Assembly: GCF_002209535.1 (NCBI RefSeq)
Contig: NZ_NJIG01000005.1
Location: 124,001 to 188,000, forward strand
Direction of reading: 5' to 3'
From: Achromobacter marplatensis
GTDB lineage: Bacteria; Pseudomonadota; Gammaproteobacteria; Burkholderiales; Burkholderiaceae_B
Length of the DNA stretch: 64,000 nucleotides
Position 1 is the stretch's first letter. Every line of letters begins with the position of its first letter. The notes beneath the pieces are model-generated. The model saw only the letters and a list, made by a program, of their open reading frames with translations. It was not told the origin of the DNA and made no database searches. Both the position numbers and the translations under genes were made by a program. This document shows positions 8,677 through 16,739 of this stretch, piece by piece.

Positions 8677-9027
8677 TCAGCCGCGGGCGACCGTCGTGAC
8701 GCGCACCGACTCGGGCGCCAGCGCGGCTTGCAGGCAGGCCAGCGCCCGTTCAGGCTCTGCCGACCCGCACATGAAGATGTCCAGGGCCGCGTAACGGTGC
8801 TCCGGCCAGGAATGGATGCTGATGTGCGATTCGCTCAGCATGACCACGCCGGTCACGCCGGCGCCTTCGCCGAAATGATGGAAGTGGGCGCTCAGGACTT
8901 GGGCGCCGGCGGCCTGGGCGGCCGCGATCATCTGTGCCTCGAGCGCGGCGGCATCGGTCAGGCGATCGGCCGCGACGCCGCTGAAGTCCGCCAGCACGTG
9001 GCGGCCAGGCGTGGCATGGACCGTCAC
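8677..9027 (-). CDS. speD: S-adenosylmethionine decarboxylase proenzyme (prokaryotic class)
   Basis: Makes decarboxylated SAM, the aminopropyl donor for spermidine synthesis. The 116-residue proenzyme has the self-cleavage motif LSESHISIHSWPE at residues 64-76. Cleavage between Glu66 and Ser67 would create the pyruvoyl group, and Cys87 (in DIFMCGSAEPE) matches the conserved active-site cysteine. The start is GTG at 9027, overlapping the stop of the 57-residue gene upstream as GTGA, which implies translational coupling. It is the last gene of a leftward arm with DUF350, SPFH and DUF4178 proteins, opposite an aminopropyltransferase. Confidence 0.93.
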   Translation of the reverse strand: MTVHATPGRHVLADFSGVAADRLTDAAALEAQMIAAAQAAGAQVLSAHFHHFGEGAGVTGVVMLSESHISIHSWPEHRYAALDIFMCGSAEPERALACLQAALAPESVRVTTVARG

Positions 9028-9197
9028 TTGTGGGATCCGCCGGACGACCAGCCCGAACTGCCGGACGAACTGCTGCCCCAGCTGCTGCTACTGCTGCTGC
9101 CGCCGCTTCCGCCCGCCATGCGGACGCCGGGGGAGCTGGCGCCGGTGGCGGCCATCACCACGACCAGGGCATAGATGGCATACAGGAACTTGCCCAT
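9024..9197 (-). CDS. 57-residue membrane-anchored or secreted Ser/Gly-rich peptide
   Basis: Small ORF between the DUF4178 gene and speD. Residues 1-19 (MGKFLYAIYALVVVMAATG) form one hydrophobic helix or signal peptide. Residues 28-54 are almost only Ser, Gly and Trp, and the C-terminus is GGSHK. The stop overlaps the speD GTG start (GTGA), and the start is 4 nt from the stop of the DUF4178 gene. This tight packing in an operon argues that it is translated. I know no function for it. It could be a scaffold peptide or a substrate of the neighbouring polyamine enzymes. Confidence 0.6.
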   Translation of the reverse strand: MGKFLYAIYALVVVMAATGASSPGVRMAGGSGGSSSSSSWGSSSSGSSGWSSGGSHK

Positions 9198-9201
9198 CGT
9201 C

Positions 9202-10671
9202 CTATTCGTCCTTTCCGGAGAGCTTGTCCGCCAGCTTGGCGGGGAACCACAGGAACGCCAACCCGATCAGAATCGGGACAAAGCGGCCATTGAAGATATT
9301 GCCCATGTTCAGGAACAGCATCCCGATCGTGGCGAACCACGCCCATTTGCCGTAGCCACCCGGCTTGCCGCCCAGCGGCAGGGATTTCTGCTTGGCCAGT
9401 TCGGCGTTGCCGAACCATTCGGCCAATTGCGCAGGAGCAACAGGCGCCGCAGCCGACCAGCCGAGTTCGGCCTCGCCCAGTTCGCGCGTCAGTTTCAGCG
9501 TGCCGGCCTTGTAGTCGGTGATCCTGGTGGTGTCGCCCGCCTTGACGCGCCAGTTGAACGCACCCAGCGGCACCTCCACGCGCGAGGTGTAGTCGTACAG
9601 CTTCTGGTACAGCTTGGAACGCCAACGCACGCTGGTCGCGTTGTTGTAGCTGGGCCAGGTGTCGCACACCTGCACGCGCTCCCAGCCTTCGTCCGTTTCC
9701 ACCAGCCAGATAAAGCCCTTCTGCGGATTGAACAGCAGGTATTCGATCCAGTCCGAGGGCTCTTCGGGATCCGGGTCGGCGCATTTCATCAAGCCAATCA
9801 GCGTAAAGCTGGCGCCGTCGATCTTGGCCACCGCGCCGAGCGACAACGTGGTCTTGATCGACTTGACCTTGTTCGCCTTCTCGATGACTTCCGCCGTGGG
9901 GCCCGAGCAATCCACCGTCGCCGCGCAGGACGGGCAGACCACCTGGGTGGCCATGGCAGCCACGAAGCTGATGGGGCCGCCGCAATTCGGGCACTCCAGC
10001 GCCTTGATCTGGCCGCGGAACCGGCCGGCCGTTTCCTGGACCTGCTCGTTGGTGCGCAAGGACCCCGCCTGCATGGCGGACAGGTCGAACGCGCGGCCGA
10101 TGTAGAGCTCCGGCTCGGGGCCGTCGGAAAAATCCAGCGTCAGGAAGGCGTCCAGGCTGCGGAAATCCGCCACCTTGGCTTCCCAGCCGTCGCCGGGCAC
10201 GAACGGCAGTTCGCCCTGCGCCCCGCCCGCCTTGCAGGCACGCACGTCGGCGGCAATGAAACGCTGGCCGTCCAGCTTCAGTTCGTCGCCGGGCGCGATG
10301 TCGGCAAAGGCCGGCATGCCCTGCGTGGACTTGACCTTGCGGCGGCGCGTCAGGGCGTACTGGCCCGAGGCGTCCGACAGCCAGCCGTCGGTCCCGTCTT
10401 CGAACCAGACATACCACTCGTTCCAGTAGCCTTCGTCAAAACGCAGCTGGATGCGGCCGACCACGTCGAAACGCTTGCTGTCGGACTTGCCGGTCGCCCC
10501 CAGGCACAGGGGCGAATAGTCTTCCAGCACGTCGGCCATTTCGCCGATGCGCCTGACCGAATCAGCATCTTTCAACAAGGTGCTGCGGCAAGCGCCGCAG
10601 ACCGCCATGACCGAAGCCGTGGACGTGAACTTGACCGGGGCGCCGCACTGCGGACACAGAACCTGCTGCAT
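9202..10671 (-). CDS. Zinc-ribbon, DUF4178-type membrane protein
   Basis: 489 residues built as a duplication. The first zinc ribbon is CPQC...CGAC (Cys6, 9, 25, 28) followed by a DUF4178-like beta domain (about 60-200). The second is CPNC...CPSC (Cys227, 230, 246, 249) followed by a second DUF4178-like domain (about 275-400). Near the C-terminus lies a hydrophobic pair (WAWFATIGMLFLNMG, ILIGLAFLWFPAKLAD) that anchors it to the membrane. The biochemical role is unknown. From memory, DUF4178 genes often sit beside speD, DUF350 and spermidine-synthase genes, as here. It is 6 nt from the SPFH gene and 4 nt from the small peptide gene. Confidence 0.8.
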   Translation of the reverse strand: MQQVLCPQCGAPVKFTSTASVMAVCGACRSTLLKDADSVRRIGEMADVLEDYSPLCLGATGKSDSKRFDVVGRIQLRFDEGYWNEWYVWFEDGTDGWLSDASGQYALTRRRKVKSTQGMPAFADIAPGDELKLDGQRFIAADVRACKAGGAQGELPFVPGDGWEAKVADFRSLDAFLTLDFSDGPEPELYIGRAFDLSAMQAGSLRTNEQVQETAGRFRGQIKALECPNCGGPISFVAAMATQVVCPSCAATVDCSGPTAEVIEKANKVKSIKTTLSLGAVAKIDGASFTLIGLMKCADPDPEEPSDWIEYLLFNPQKGFIWLVETDEGWERVQVCDTWPSYNNATSVRWRSKLYQKLYDYTSRVEVPLGAFNWRVKAGDTTRITDYKAGTLKLTRELGEAELGWSAAAPVAPAQLAEWFGNAELAKQKSLPLGGKPGGYGKWAWFATIGMLFLNMGNIFNGRFVPILIGLAFLWFPAKLADKLSGKDE

Positions 10672-10677
10672 GGGGCC

Positions 10678-11709
10678 TTAGCTGGTGAGTTTCTTCAGCA
10701 CTTCCGCCTTGGCCGTGTCGTAGTCGGCGGCGGTGATCAACCCCTTGTCCAGCAAGTCCTTGAGCTGCTGCAGCCGGGCGACCGGGTCGACGGCCGCGGC
10801 AGCCGGCGCGGCCTGCTGAGCAGGCTGCGCTTGCTGGGCCGGCTGGCCCTGGCCTACGCCCAGGCCGGCCGCCATGGTCTGGCCCAGCGCGGCGCCGGCC
10901 GCCAGGCCCGCACCGATGCCGGCGATGCCGCCTTCGTTCTGCGCCGCCAACGGGATCGACGTGGCCGTCTGGTACTGGGTGAATTTGCCCAGATCGCCCG
11001 CCATGCCCATCGAAATCCGCGTATCCAGCGCCTTTTGCAGCTCTTCGGGCAACGACACGTTTTCAACCGTGAAGTTGTCCAGCTTGACGCCGTAACGGTC
11101 GAACACCGGCGCCAGTTGTTCGCTGATGCTTTGCGACATCAGGCCCTGGTTGCCGGCGATGTCCAGGAACGGCACCTTGGAGCCGCCCAGCGCCGTCGTC
11201 ATCGCCGCGACCACCATGTTGCGCAACTGCGCTTCCAGGTCGTCGACGGTGTATTCGTCACGCGTGCCGCTGATTTCGCGATAGAACTTGGCGGGGTCTG
11301 TGATCTGATAGGAATACACGCCGAAGGCACGCAGCCGCACCATGCCGAATTCGCTGTCGCGCAGCGTCACCGGCTGCGCGGTACCCCAGCGGCGGCCCAG
11401 CTGCAGGCGCGTGCTGAAGAAGATCACGTCCGACTTGAAGGGCGACTCGAACAGCTTGTCCCAGTTCTTCAGGTACGTCAGGACCGGCAGCGTCTGCGTG
11501 GTCAGCTTGTACATGCCGGGGCCGAACACGTCGGCCACCTTGCCTTCGTTAACGAACACCGCCATCTGCGATTCGCGCACGGTCAAGCTGGCGCCGTACT
11601 GGATTTCGAAATCCTGCATCGGATGGCGCCAGGCGAGCACGCCATCGCGATCCTCGTTCCATTGCAGGATGTCAATGAACTGCTTGCGGATAAATGAACC
11701 GAGACTCAT
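10678..11709 (-). CDS. SPFH/band-7 domain protein with C-terminal SHOCT motif
   Basis: 343 residues. Residues about 20-240 resemble the SPFH family of virion-core-like/YdjI type: GVLAWRHPMQDFEIQYGASLTV, then FGVYSYQITDPAKFYREI and LEAQLRNMVVAAM. A Gly/Ala-rich stretch and a Gln/Ala/Pro linker (about 260-305) lead to a SHOCT motif at the end (LQQLKDLLDKGLITAADYDTAK). SPFH proteins form oligomeric membrane scaffolds and SHOCT is a short oligomerisation motif. The start at 11709 is preceded by GGGAGGACAATCC. It lies between the DUF350 and DUF4178 genes in one leftward transcript. Confidence 0.85.
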   Translation of the reverse strand: MSLGSFIRKQFIDILQWNEDRDGVLAWRHPMQDFEIQYGASLTVRESQMAVFVNEGKVADVFGPGMYKLTTQTLPVLTYLKNWDKLFESPFKSDVIFFSTRLQLGRRWGTAQPVTLRDSEFGMVRLRAFGVYSYQITDPAKFYREISGTRDEYTVDDLEAQLRNMVVAAMTTALGGSKVPFLDIAGNQGLMSQSISEQLAPVFDRYGVKLDNFTVENVSLPEELQKALDTRISMGMAGDLGKFTQYQTATSIPLAAQNEGGIAGIGAGLAAGAALGQTMAAGLGVGQGQPAQQAQPAQQAAPAAAAVDPVARLQQLKDLLDKGLITAADYDTAKAEVLKKLTS

Positions 11710-11750
11710 GGATTGTCCTCCCGTGTCAGATCGGATGCGGCGCGCCTGCC

Positions 11751-12149
11751 TTAAGTCAGGCAGGCGGCGTTGACGACGCCGGCGGACAGCGAGATCGCGC
11801 CGATCAGGCCGCCCATGGCGATATTGTTTTGTTCGATGGCTTCGTTCATCCCGCGGATGGTCTGCGCGACCACGACGTACACGACGATCTGCACCACCAT
11901 GGCGGCAACGCCCCACACCAGGAACATGACGAAGCTGGCGTGCACGGCAATGCTGGAGCACAGAGTGAAACTGAAACCGACGAGCGCGCCGCCATAGGAC
12001 AGCACCGCGGCGATATTGCCTTCGCGGATCAGCTCGAATTCCTTGTAGCGCGTCACGGCGGTGTAGACCGCCGTGAAAATGCCCAGCATGACGAGCGCCG
12101 AGACGATATAGATCAGATAGGTCACCGCCGGATGCATCGCTTCTCCCAT
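11751..12149 (-). CDS. DUF350 (YjfL-type) integral membrane protein
   Basis: 132 residues with four hydrophobic segments arranged as two repeats, the normal DUF350 layout: LIYIVSALVMLGIFTAVYTAV, AAVLSYGGALVGFSFTLCSS, FVMFLVWGVAAMVVQIVVYVVV and IAMGGLIGAISLSAGVVNAACLT. E. coli YjfL belongs to this family and its function is unknown. The ATG at 12149 was chosen because GGAGGG lies 5 nt upstream; a GTG two codons earlier is also possible. It is the first gene of the leftward arm, divergent from the aminopropyltransferase gene with 77 nt between starts. Confidence 0.85.
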   Translation of the reverse strand: MGEAMHPAVTYLIYIVSALVMLGIFTAVYTAVTRYKEFELIREGNIAAVLSYGGALVGFSFTLCSSIAVHASFVMFLVWGVAAMVVQIVVYVVVAQTIRGMNEAIEQNNIAMGGLIGAISLSAGVVNAACLT

Positions 12150-12226
12150 TGCCACCCTCCCAATTGCGCGCAGTATATACGCGGCGTTCGATATACTGCG
12201 AACGCATTTTTCGTGTCGGACACCTC

Positions 12227-13738
12227 ATGCGCGACCGCGTTCTCATCCTATCGGTATTGATCGTTGCTTCCTGCGGTTTGGGCTATGAGCTCATCAGCAG
12301 CGCGCTGGCCAGCTATTTACTGGGCGATTCGATACTTCAGTTCTCTTCCGTCATCGGCTGCTATTTGTTCGCCATGGGCATCGGCTCGTGGTTGTCAAAA
12401 TATGTAAAAGACGAAGACGTTTTGAATCGGTTTATCGACGTCGAACTGCTGGTCGCATTATTGGGAGGGGTTTCCGCCGCCGTCCTGTTCCTGGTTTTCG
12501 CCTGGCTGTCCGCCCCCTTCCGCGCCGCCTTGTACGTGGGGGTGTTCGTCATCGGCCTGATGGTCGGCATGGAAATCCCGCTGGTGATGCGCGTCTTCAA
12601 CCAGCGCAAGGCCGAATTCCGCGAAATCGTCAGCCGCGTGCTGACGTTCGACTACCTGGGCGCGCTGGCCGTGTCCCTGATCTTCCCGTTGCTGCTGGCG
12701 CCCAAGCTGGGCCTGCTGCGCACCAGCTTTCTCTTCGGCATCATGAACGCCAGCGTGGCGCTGTGGACCACCTGGCTGTTCCGCACCGAAATCCGCCGCC
12801 CTGGCGAAAAGGCCATCCGCGCCTGCGTGGTGATCGGTTTCCTGGCGCTGGGCTTCATCTATTCCAGCGCCATGACCGCCTGGGCCGAAAAAGGCCTGTA
12901 CGGCGACGACGTGGTGCACGCGGAAACCACGCCCTATCAGCGCCTGGTCGTGACCCGTTGGCACGACGACCTGCGCCTGTACATCAACAACAACCTGCAG
13001 TTCTCGTCGCGCGACGAACACCGCTATCACGAATCGCTGGTGCATCCGGGCCTGCAGACGCTGCCCTGGGCGCGTAATGTGCTGGTGCTGGGCGGCGGCG
13101 ATGGCCTGGCGGTGCGCGAAATCCTCAAGTACAAGAACATCGAGCACGTGACGCTGGTGGACCTGGACCCCGCCATGACCGGGCTGTTCTCGCGTTCGGA
13201 ACCGCTGGTCAAGCTGAACCAGGGGTCGTTGAAGGACCCGCGCGTCACCGTCATCAACGACGACGCCGGCCGCTGGCTGGAAACCCACGCCGAGGTCTAC
13301 GACTTCATCGTGGTGGACTTCCCGGATCCGTCGAACTTCGGCCTTGGCCGCTTGTACTCGGTGCCGGTCTATCACCTGATGGCGCGCCACCTGGCCGAAA
13401 ACGGCTACATGGTGATCCAGTCCACGTCGCCCTACTTCGCGCCGCGCTCTTTCTGGAGCGTGGACGCCACCTTGAAGGAAGCCGGCCTGAACACATGGCC
13501 GTACCACACCTATGTGCCGTCCTTCGGCGACTGGGGCTTCATCCTGGCCAGCAAGCGGCGCGACTACACGCCCCCCGACAAGATCACCGTGCCCACGCGC
13601 TACCTGGATCCGGCGACCACGCGCGAGCTCTTCCATTTCCCGGCCGACATGCCTGCCCTGGCGATGCCGCCCAATCGCTTGAATGAGCAGTCGCTCGTGC
13701 GTTATTTCGACGAGGACTGGCGCAAGGTCATCCGCTGA
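12227..13738 (+). CDS. Membrane-integrated spermidine-synthase-like aminopropyltransferase
   Basis: 503 residues. The first 220 hold about seven hydrophobic segments. The C-terminal 280 form a spermidine-synthase fold: substrate-loop motif LQFSSRDEHRYHESL (257-271), SAM-binding GGGDG (289-293), acidic VDLDP (311-315) and VVDFPDPSNFGLGRLYS (362-378). It is predicted to transfer aminopropyl groups at the membrane, presumably using decarboxylated SAM from the adjacent speD. The acceptor is not known. Its stop overlaps the next start (TGATG), so it is coupled to the oxidoreductase. Confidence 0.88.
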   Translation: MRDRVLILSVLIVASCGLGYELISSALASYLLGDSILQFSSVIGCYLFAMGIGSWLSKYVKDEDVLNRFIDVELLVALLGGVSAAVLFLVFAWLSAPFRAALYVGVFVIGLMVGMEIPLVMRVFNQRKAEFREIVSRVLTFDYLGALAVSLIFPLLLAPKLGLLRTSFLFGIMNASVALWTTWLFRTEIRRPGEKAIRACVVIGFLALGFIYSSAMTAWAEKGLYGDDVVHAETTPYQRLVVTRWHDDLRLYINNNLQFSSRDEHRYHESLVHPGLQTLPWARNVLVLGGGDGLAVREILKYKNIEHVTLVDLDPAMTGLFSRSEPLVKLNQGSLKDPRVTVINDDAGRWLETHAEVYDFIVVDFPDPSNFGLGRLYSVPVYHLMARHLAENGYMVIQSTSPYFAPRSFWSVDATLKEAGLNTWPYHTYVPSFGDWGFILASKRRDYTPPDKITVPTRYLDPATTRELFHFPADMPALAMPPNRLNEQSLVRYFDEDWRKVIR

Positions 13739-15381
13739 TGAGACGCCGCAGCTTCCTGCTGGGCGCCACCGCCACGGCGGCGGTGGCGGGCACGGCCGGC
13801 TATTACCGGTCACGCATCGTCGAGACCACCCCGGATGTCCATTACCCCGGCATGCAGGCCGGCCACGCCTTGCGCGACGGCGCAGCGCTGCCCGTGCCGG
13901 CCGCCAGCTACCGTCACGGCGTCGCCATCCTGGGCGCCGGCGTGGCCGGCCTGTCCTGCGCCTGGAAACTGGCGCGGGAGGGCTACACCGATTTCGTCGT
14001 GGTCCAAGGCCCGGAATTCGCCGGCAACGCGGCGGCCGGCCGCCAAGGCGAACTGGACTACCCGCTGGGCGCGCACTATCTGCCGCTGCCGTCCATGGCG
14101 TCGACCCACGTGCGCGAGATGTTGGCCGACTTCGGCATCATCGAACGCGGCGCGGGCGAACTGCGCCCGTACTACGACGAATCCATCCTGGTGCATTCGC
14201 CGCAGGAGCGCTTGCTGCGCAACGGGCGCTGGGAAGACGGGCTGCTGCCCATGACCGGGCTGCCCGAGGCCGACGTGGCGCAGCACCGCCGGTTCCTGGC
14301 GCTGATCGACCAGTTGCACACGCAAGTCGGAAGCGACGGCCGCAAGGTATTCAGCATTCCCATCGTGCTGTCGTCGCAGGACCCCGCGTGGCGCGCGCTG
14401 GATGCGATGACGTTCAAGCAGTGGCTGGAGCGCGAAGGCTATACCTCGCCCGCCCTGCACTGGTATCTGAATTATTGCTGCCGCGATGACTACGGCGCGC
14501 AGTACGACGTAGTGTCGGCCTGGGCCGGCCTGCACTACTTCGCCAGCCGCGACGGCCACGCCGCCAACGCAGGCGAAGGCGCGGTGCTGACCTGGCCCGG
14601 TGGGCTGGCCGCGCTGACGGACCGCATGCGGGACGCGATCAACCACAAGTTGGGGCACACCCGTTGGCTGCTTGCGGGCACCGCCGTCCGGGTGACGGAA
14701 ACGCCCGCCGGCCCGCTCACGACCTGCGTGACGGACGGCCCCACCCCCGGGGCCTACACCGTGCAATCGGGCCGCACGGTCTGCGCCGTGCCGCTATTCG
14801 TGGCCCAGCGCCTGCTGCCGGACATCCGCGCTTACGGCTATGAACCTGCCGTGCATGCCACGTCGCATGCGCCGTGGCTGGTGTCCAACTTCGTGCTGGA
14901 AGGCTACCCGCTGGAAGCGCCCGGCGAACCGCTGTCGTGGGACAACGTGGTCTATCAAGGCCGCGCGCTGGGGTACGTCGTGTCCACGCACCAACTGCTG
15001 CGCGTGACCCGGTCGCCGCGCACGGTATTCACCGCCTACCACGCGCTAAGCGGGCAGACGCCGAACGCCGCGCGGCAATGGCTGGCCACGGCCAGCCCGC
15101 AAGCATTGCGCGACGAAGCCGCCGCCGATCTGGTCGCCGCTTATGGCCGCGAGTTCTGGCGCAACGCGCGCCGGCTTGACATCACCGTGCGGGGCCACGC
15201 GATGGCCTCCCCGCTATGCGGCTATCTGTCCAACCCGGGACTGGCCGCGCTGCGGAACGTCGACGGGCCGATCCTGTTCGCGCATGCGGACTTGTCGGGT
15301 TATTCCGTCTTCGAAGAAGCCTCGTGGTGGGGCGTCGTGGCGGCCGGCCGCATCCTGGGCGAAAAGCCCCCGTCGGCCTGA
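13738..15381 (+). CDS. Exported FAD-dependent amine-oxidase-like oxidoreductase
   Basis: 547 residues. The N-terminus MRRRSFLLGATATAAVAG looks like a Tat signal or signal anchor, although only RRRSF, not a full twin-arginine consensus, is present. A Rossmann FAD motif GAGVAG lies at 66-71, and a late FAD segment is seen at about 520-540 (FAHADLSGYSVFEEASWWGVVAAGRIL). Flavin amine oxidases such as polyamine oxidases have this layout, so oxidation of an aminopropylated product is a plausible but unproved role. Its start overlaps the stop of the aminopropyltransferase gene. Confidence 0.8.
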   Translation: MRRRSFLLGATATAAVAGTAGYYRSRIVETTPDVHYPGMQAGHALRDGAALPVPAASYRHGVAILGAGVAGLSCAWKLAREGYTDFVVVQGPEFAGNAAAGRQGELDYPLGAHYLPLPSMASTHVREMLADFGIIERGAGELRPYYDESILVHSPQERLLRNGRWEDGLLPMTGLPEADVAQHRRFLALIDQLHTQVGSDGRKVFSIPIVLSSQDPAWRALDAMTFKQWLEREGYTSPALHWYLNYCCRDDYGAQYDVVSAWAGLHYFASRDGHAANAGEGAVLTWPGGLAALTDRMRDAINHKLGHTRWLLAGTAVRVTETPAGPLTTCVTDGPTPGAYTVQSGRTVCAVPLFVAQRLLPDIRAYGYEPAVHATSHAPWLVSNFVLEGYPLEAPGEPLSWDNVVYQGRALGYVVSTHQLLRVTRSPRTVFTAYHALSGQTPNAARQWLATASPQALRDEAAADLVAAYGREFWRNARRLDITVRGHAMASPLCGYLSNPGLAALRNVDGPILFAHADLSGYSVFEEASWWGVVAAGRILGEKPPSA

Positions 15382-15390
15382 CGGACACCT

Positions 15391-15404
15391 AGCACAATTG
15401 TGCT
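15391..15404. promoter_or_regulatory. 14-bp perfect palindrome upstream of the D-amino-acid operon
   Basis: AGCACAATTGTGCT equals its reverse complement. It lies 60 nt before the dadA-like ATG and about 24 nt upstream of a good -10 hexamer (TACAAT at 15428-15433). It could be an operator for the downstream operon. No cognate regulator gene is adjacent. Confidence 0.45.
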
Positions 15405-15463
15405 TCATCGCCGTGTATGGGCTGCAATACAATCGCCGTCCTTGACGCTTAAAAGAACGACAC

Positions 15464-16711
15464 ATGGGAAAGCACGTCATTGTCCTGGGAGCGGGCATTG
15501 TGGGTGTCTGTTGCGCGCTGGAATTGCAGCGCCGAGGCCTCACCGTCACCCTGGTCGACCGGCAGGAGCCTGGCATGGAAACGTCCCTGGGCAATGCAGG
15601 CGTCCTGGCGCGCAGTTCGCTGATGCCGTTCAACCATCCCGGCTTGTGGCGCCAGTTGCCCCGATTGCTCAAGAACGACACCGTCCAGTTCCGCTACCGC
15701 CGCAGCTACCTGGCGAAGAACCTGGGTTGGGCAGCCCGGTTTCTGTTGAACGCCCGACCGGCGGTCTTTCAGGAAACCGCGGCGGCGCTGGACGAACTGA
15801 TCCGATTGTCGGCGCCGGAACACCTGCGGTTGCTGGACGCCAGCGGCGCCCGGCATCGCCTGCGCGACACCGGCTGGATTTTCCTGTATCGCTCCGAACA
15901 GGCCTGGAATGGCGGTGAGCGGTCCCGCCGGGCCTATGCGCAATTCCAGGTTCCGACCCAGATGCTGGCCCCGGCCGAACTGGCCGACCTGGAACCCGCG
16001 CTGGCGCCGATCTTTCATCGGGCGCTGTGGATCCAGGGTTCGTATTCGGTAGACGATCCGCATGAAGTGGTCGCGGCCTACGCCGACCTCTTCCGCCGCT
16101 CGGGCGGCACGTTCAGGTGTTTGACAGCCAGCGGCATCCGCCGCGACGGCCAGGGCTGGACCGTGCACGGCGCGCAGGGTTCCGAAACGCTGCGCGCGGA
16201 CCAACTGGTCGTGGCGCTGGGGCCCTGGTCCAAAAGCCTGCTGAAGACGACGGGCATCGATCTGCCCATGGCGTTCGAACGCGGTTATCACATGCACTAC
16301 AGCGGCCAGAACGGCGCGCGCGTATCCCGCCCGGTCTACGACACCGGCGGCGGCTATGTGCTGTCGCCCATGGCGCGCGGCCTGCGCCTGACGACGGGGG
16401 TCGAGCTGGACGACTGCGAAGCGCCGGCCAGGCCGGTGCAACTGGAATTGTCCGAAGCGCGTGCGCGCGAGGCATTCCCGCTGGGCGAACGGCTGGATCC
16501 GGCCGCCTGGCTGGGCCGGCGGCCCACGCTGCCTGACAGCCGCCCGATGATCGGCGAGGCCCCGCGCCATCCCGGCCTGTGGCTGGCCTTGGGCCACCAG
16601 CACATCGGATTCAGCACGGCGCCAGGAACGGCGAAGATACTGGGCGAACTGATGTTTGACGCCAACAGCCGAGCGCGCCATCACGCGTTCCGCCCCGGCC
16701 GCTTCATCTAG
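15464..16711 (+). CDS. D-amino-acid dehydrogenase-like FAD oxidoreductase (DadA family)
   Basis: 415-residue flavoprotein predicted to deaminate a D-amino acid or related amine oxidatively. The FAD-binding VLGAGIVGVCCALEL begins at residue 7 (Gly9, 11, 14), followed by the DadA-like VDRQEPGMETSLGNAG. The C-terminal RRPTLPDSRPMIGEAP...LWLALGHQHIGFSTAPGTA is typical of the DAO/DadA family. It leads an operon with a polar amino-acid ABC transporter and a racemase-type enzyme, so uptake and conversion of a D- or racemised amino acid is likely. The exact substrate is unknown. Confidence 0.88.
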   Translation: MGKHVIVLGAGIVGVCCALELQRRGLTVTLVDRQEPGMETSLGNAGVLARSSLMPFNHPGLWRQLPRLLKNDTVQFRYRRSYLAKNLGWAARFLLNARPAVFQETAAALDELIRLSAPEHLRLLDASGARHRLRDTGWIFLYRSEQAWNGGERSRRAYAQFQVPTQMLAPAELADLEPALAPIFHRALWIQGSYSVDDPHEVVAAYADLFRRSGGTFRCLTASGIRRDGQGWTVHGAQGSETLRADQLVVALGPWSKSLLKTTGIDLPMAFERGYHMHYSGQNGARVSRPVYDTGGGYVLSPMARGLRLTTGVELDDCEAPARPVQLELSEARAREAFPLGERLDPAAWLGRRPTLPDSRPMIGEAPRHPGLWLALGHQHIGFSTAPGTAKILGELMFDANSRARHHAFRPGRFI

Positions 16712-16739
16712 CAGCCCGCACACTTTTGAGGAGAAGTCG

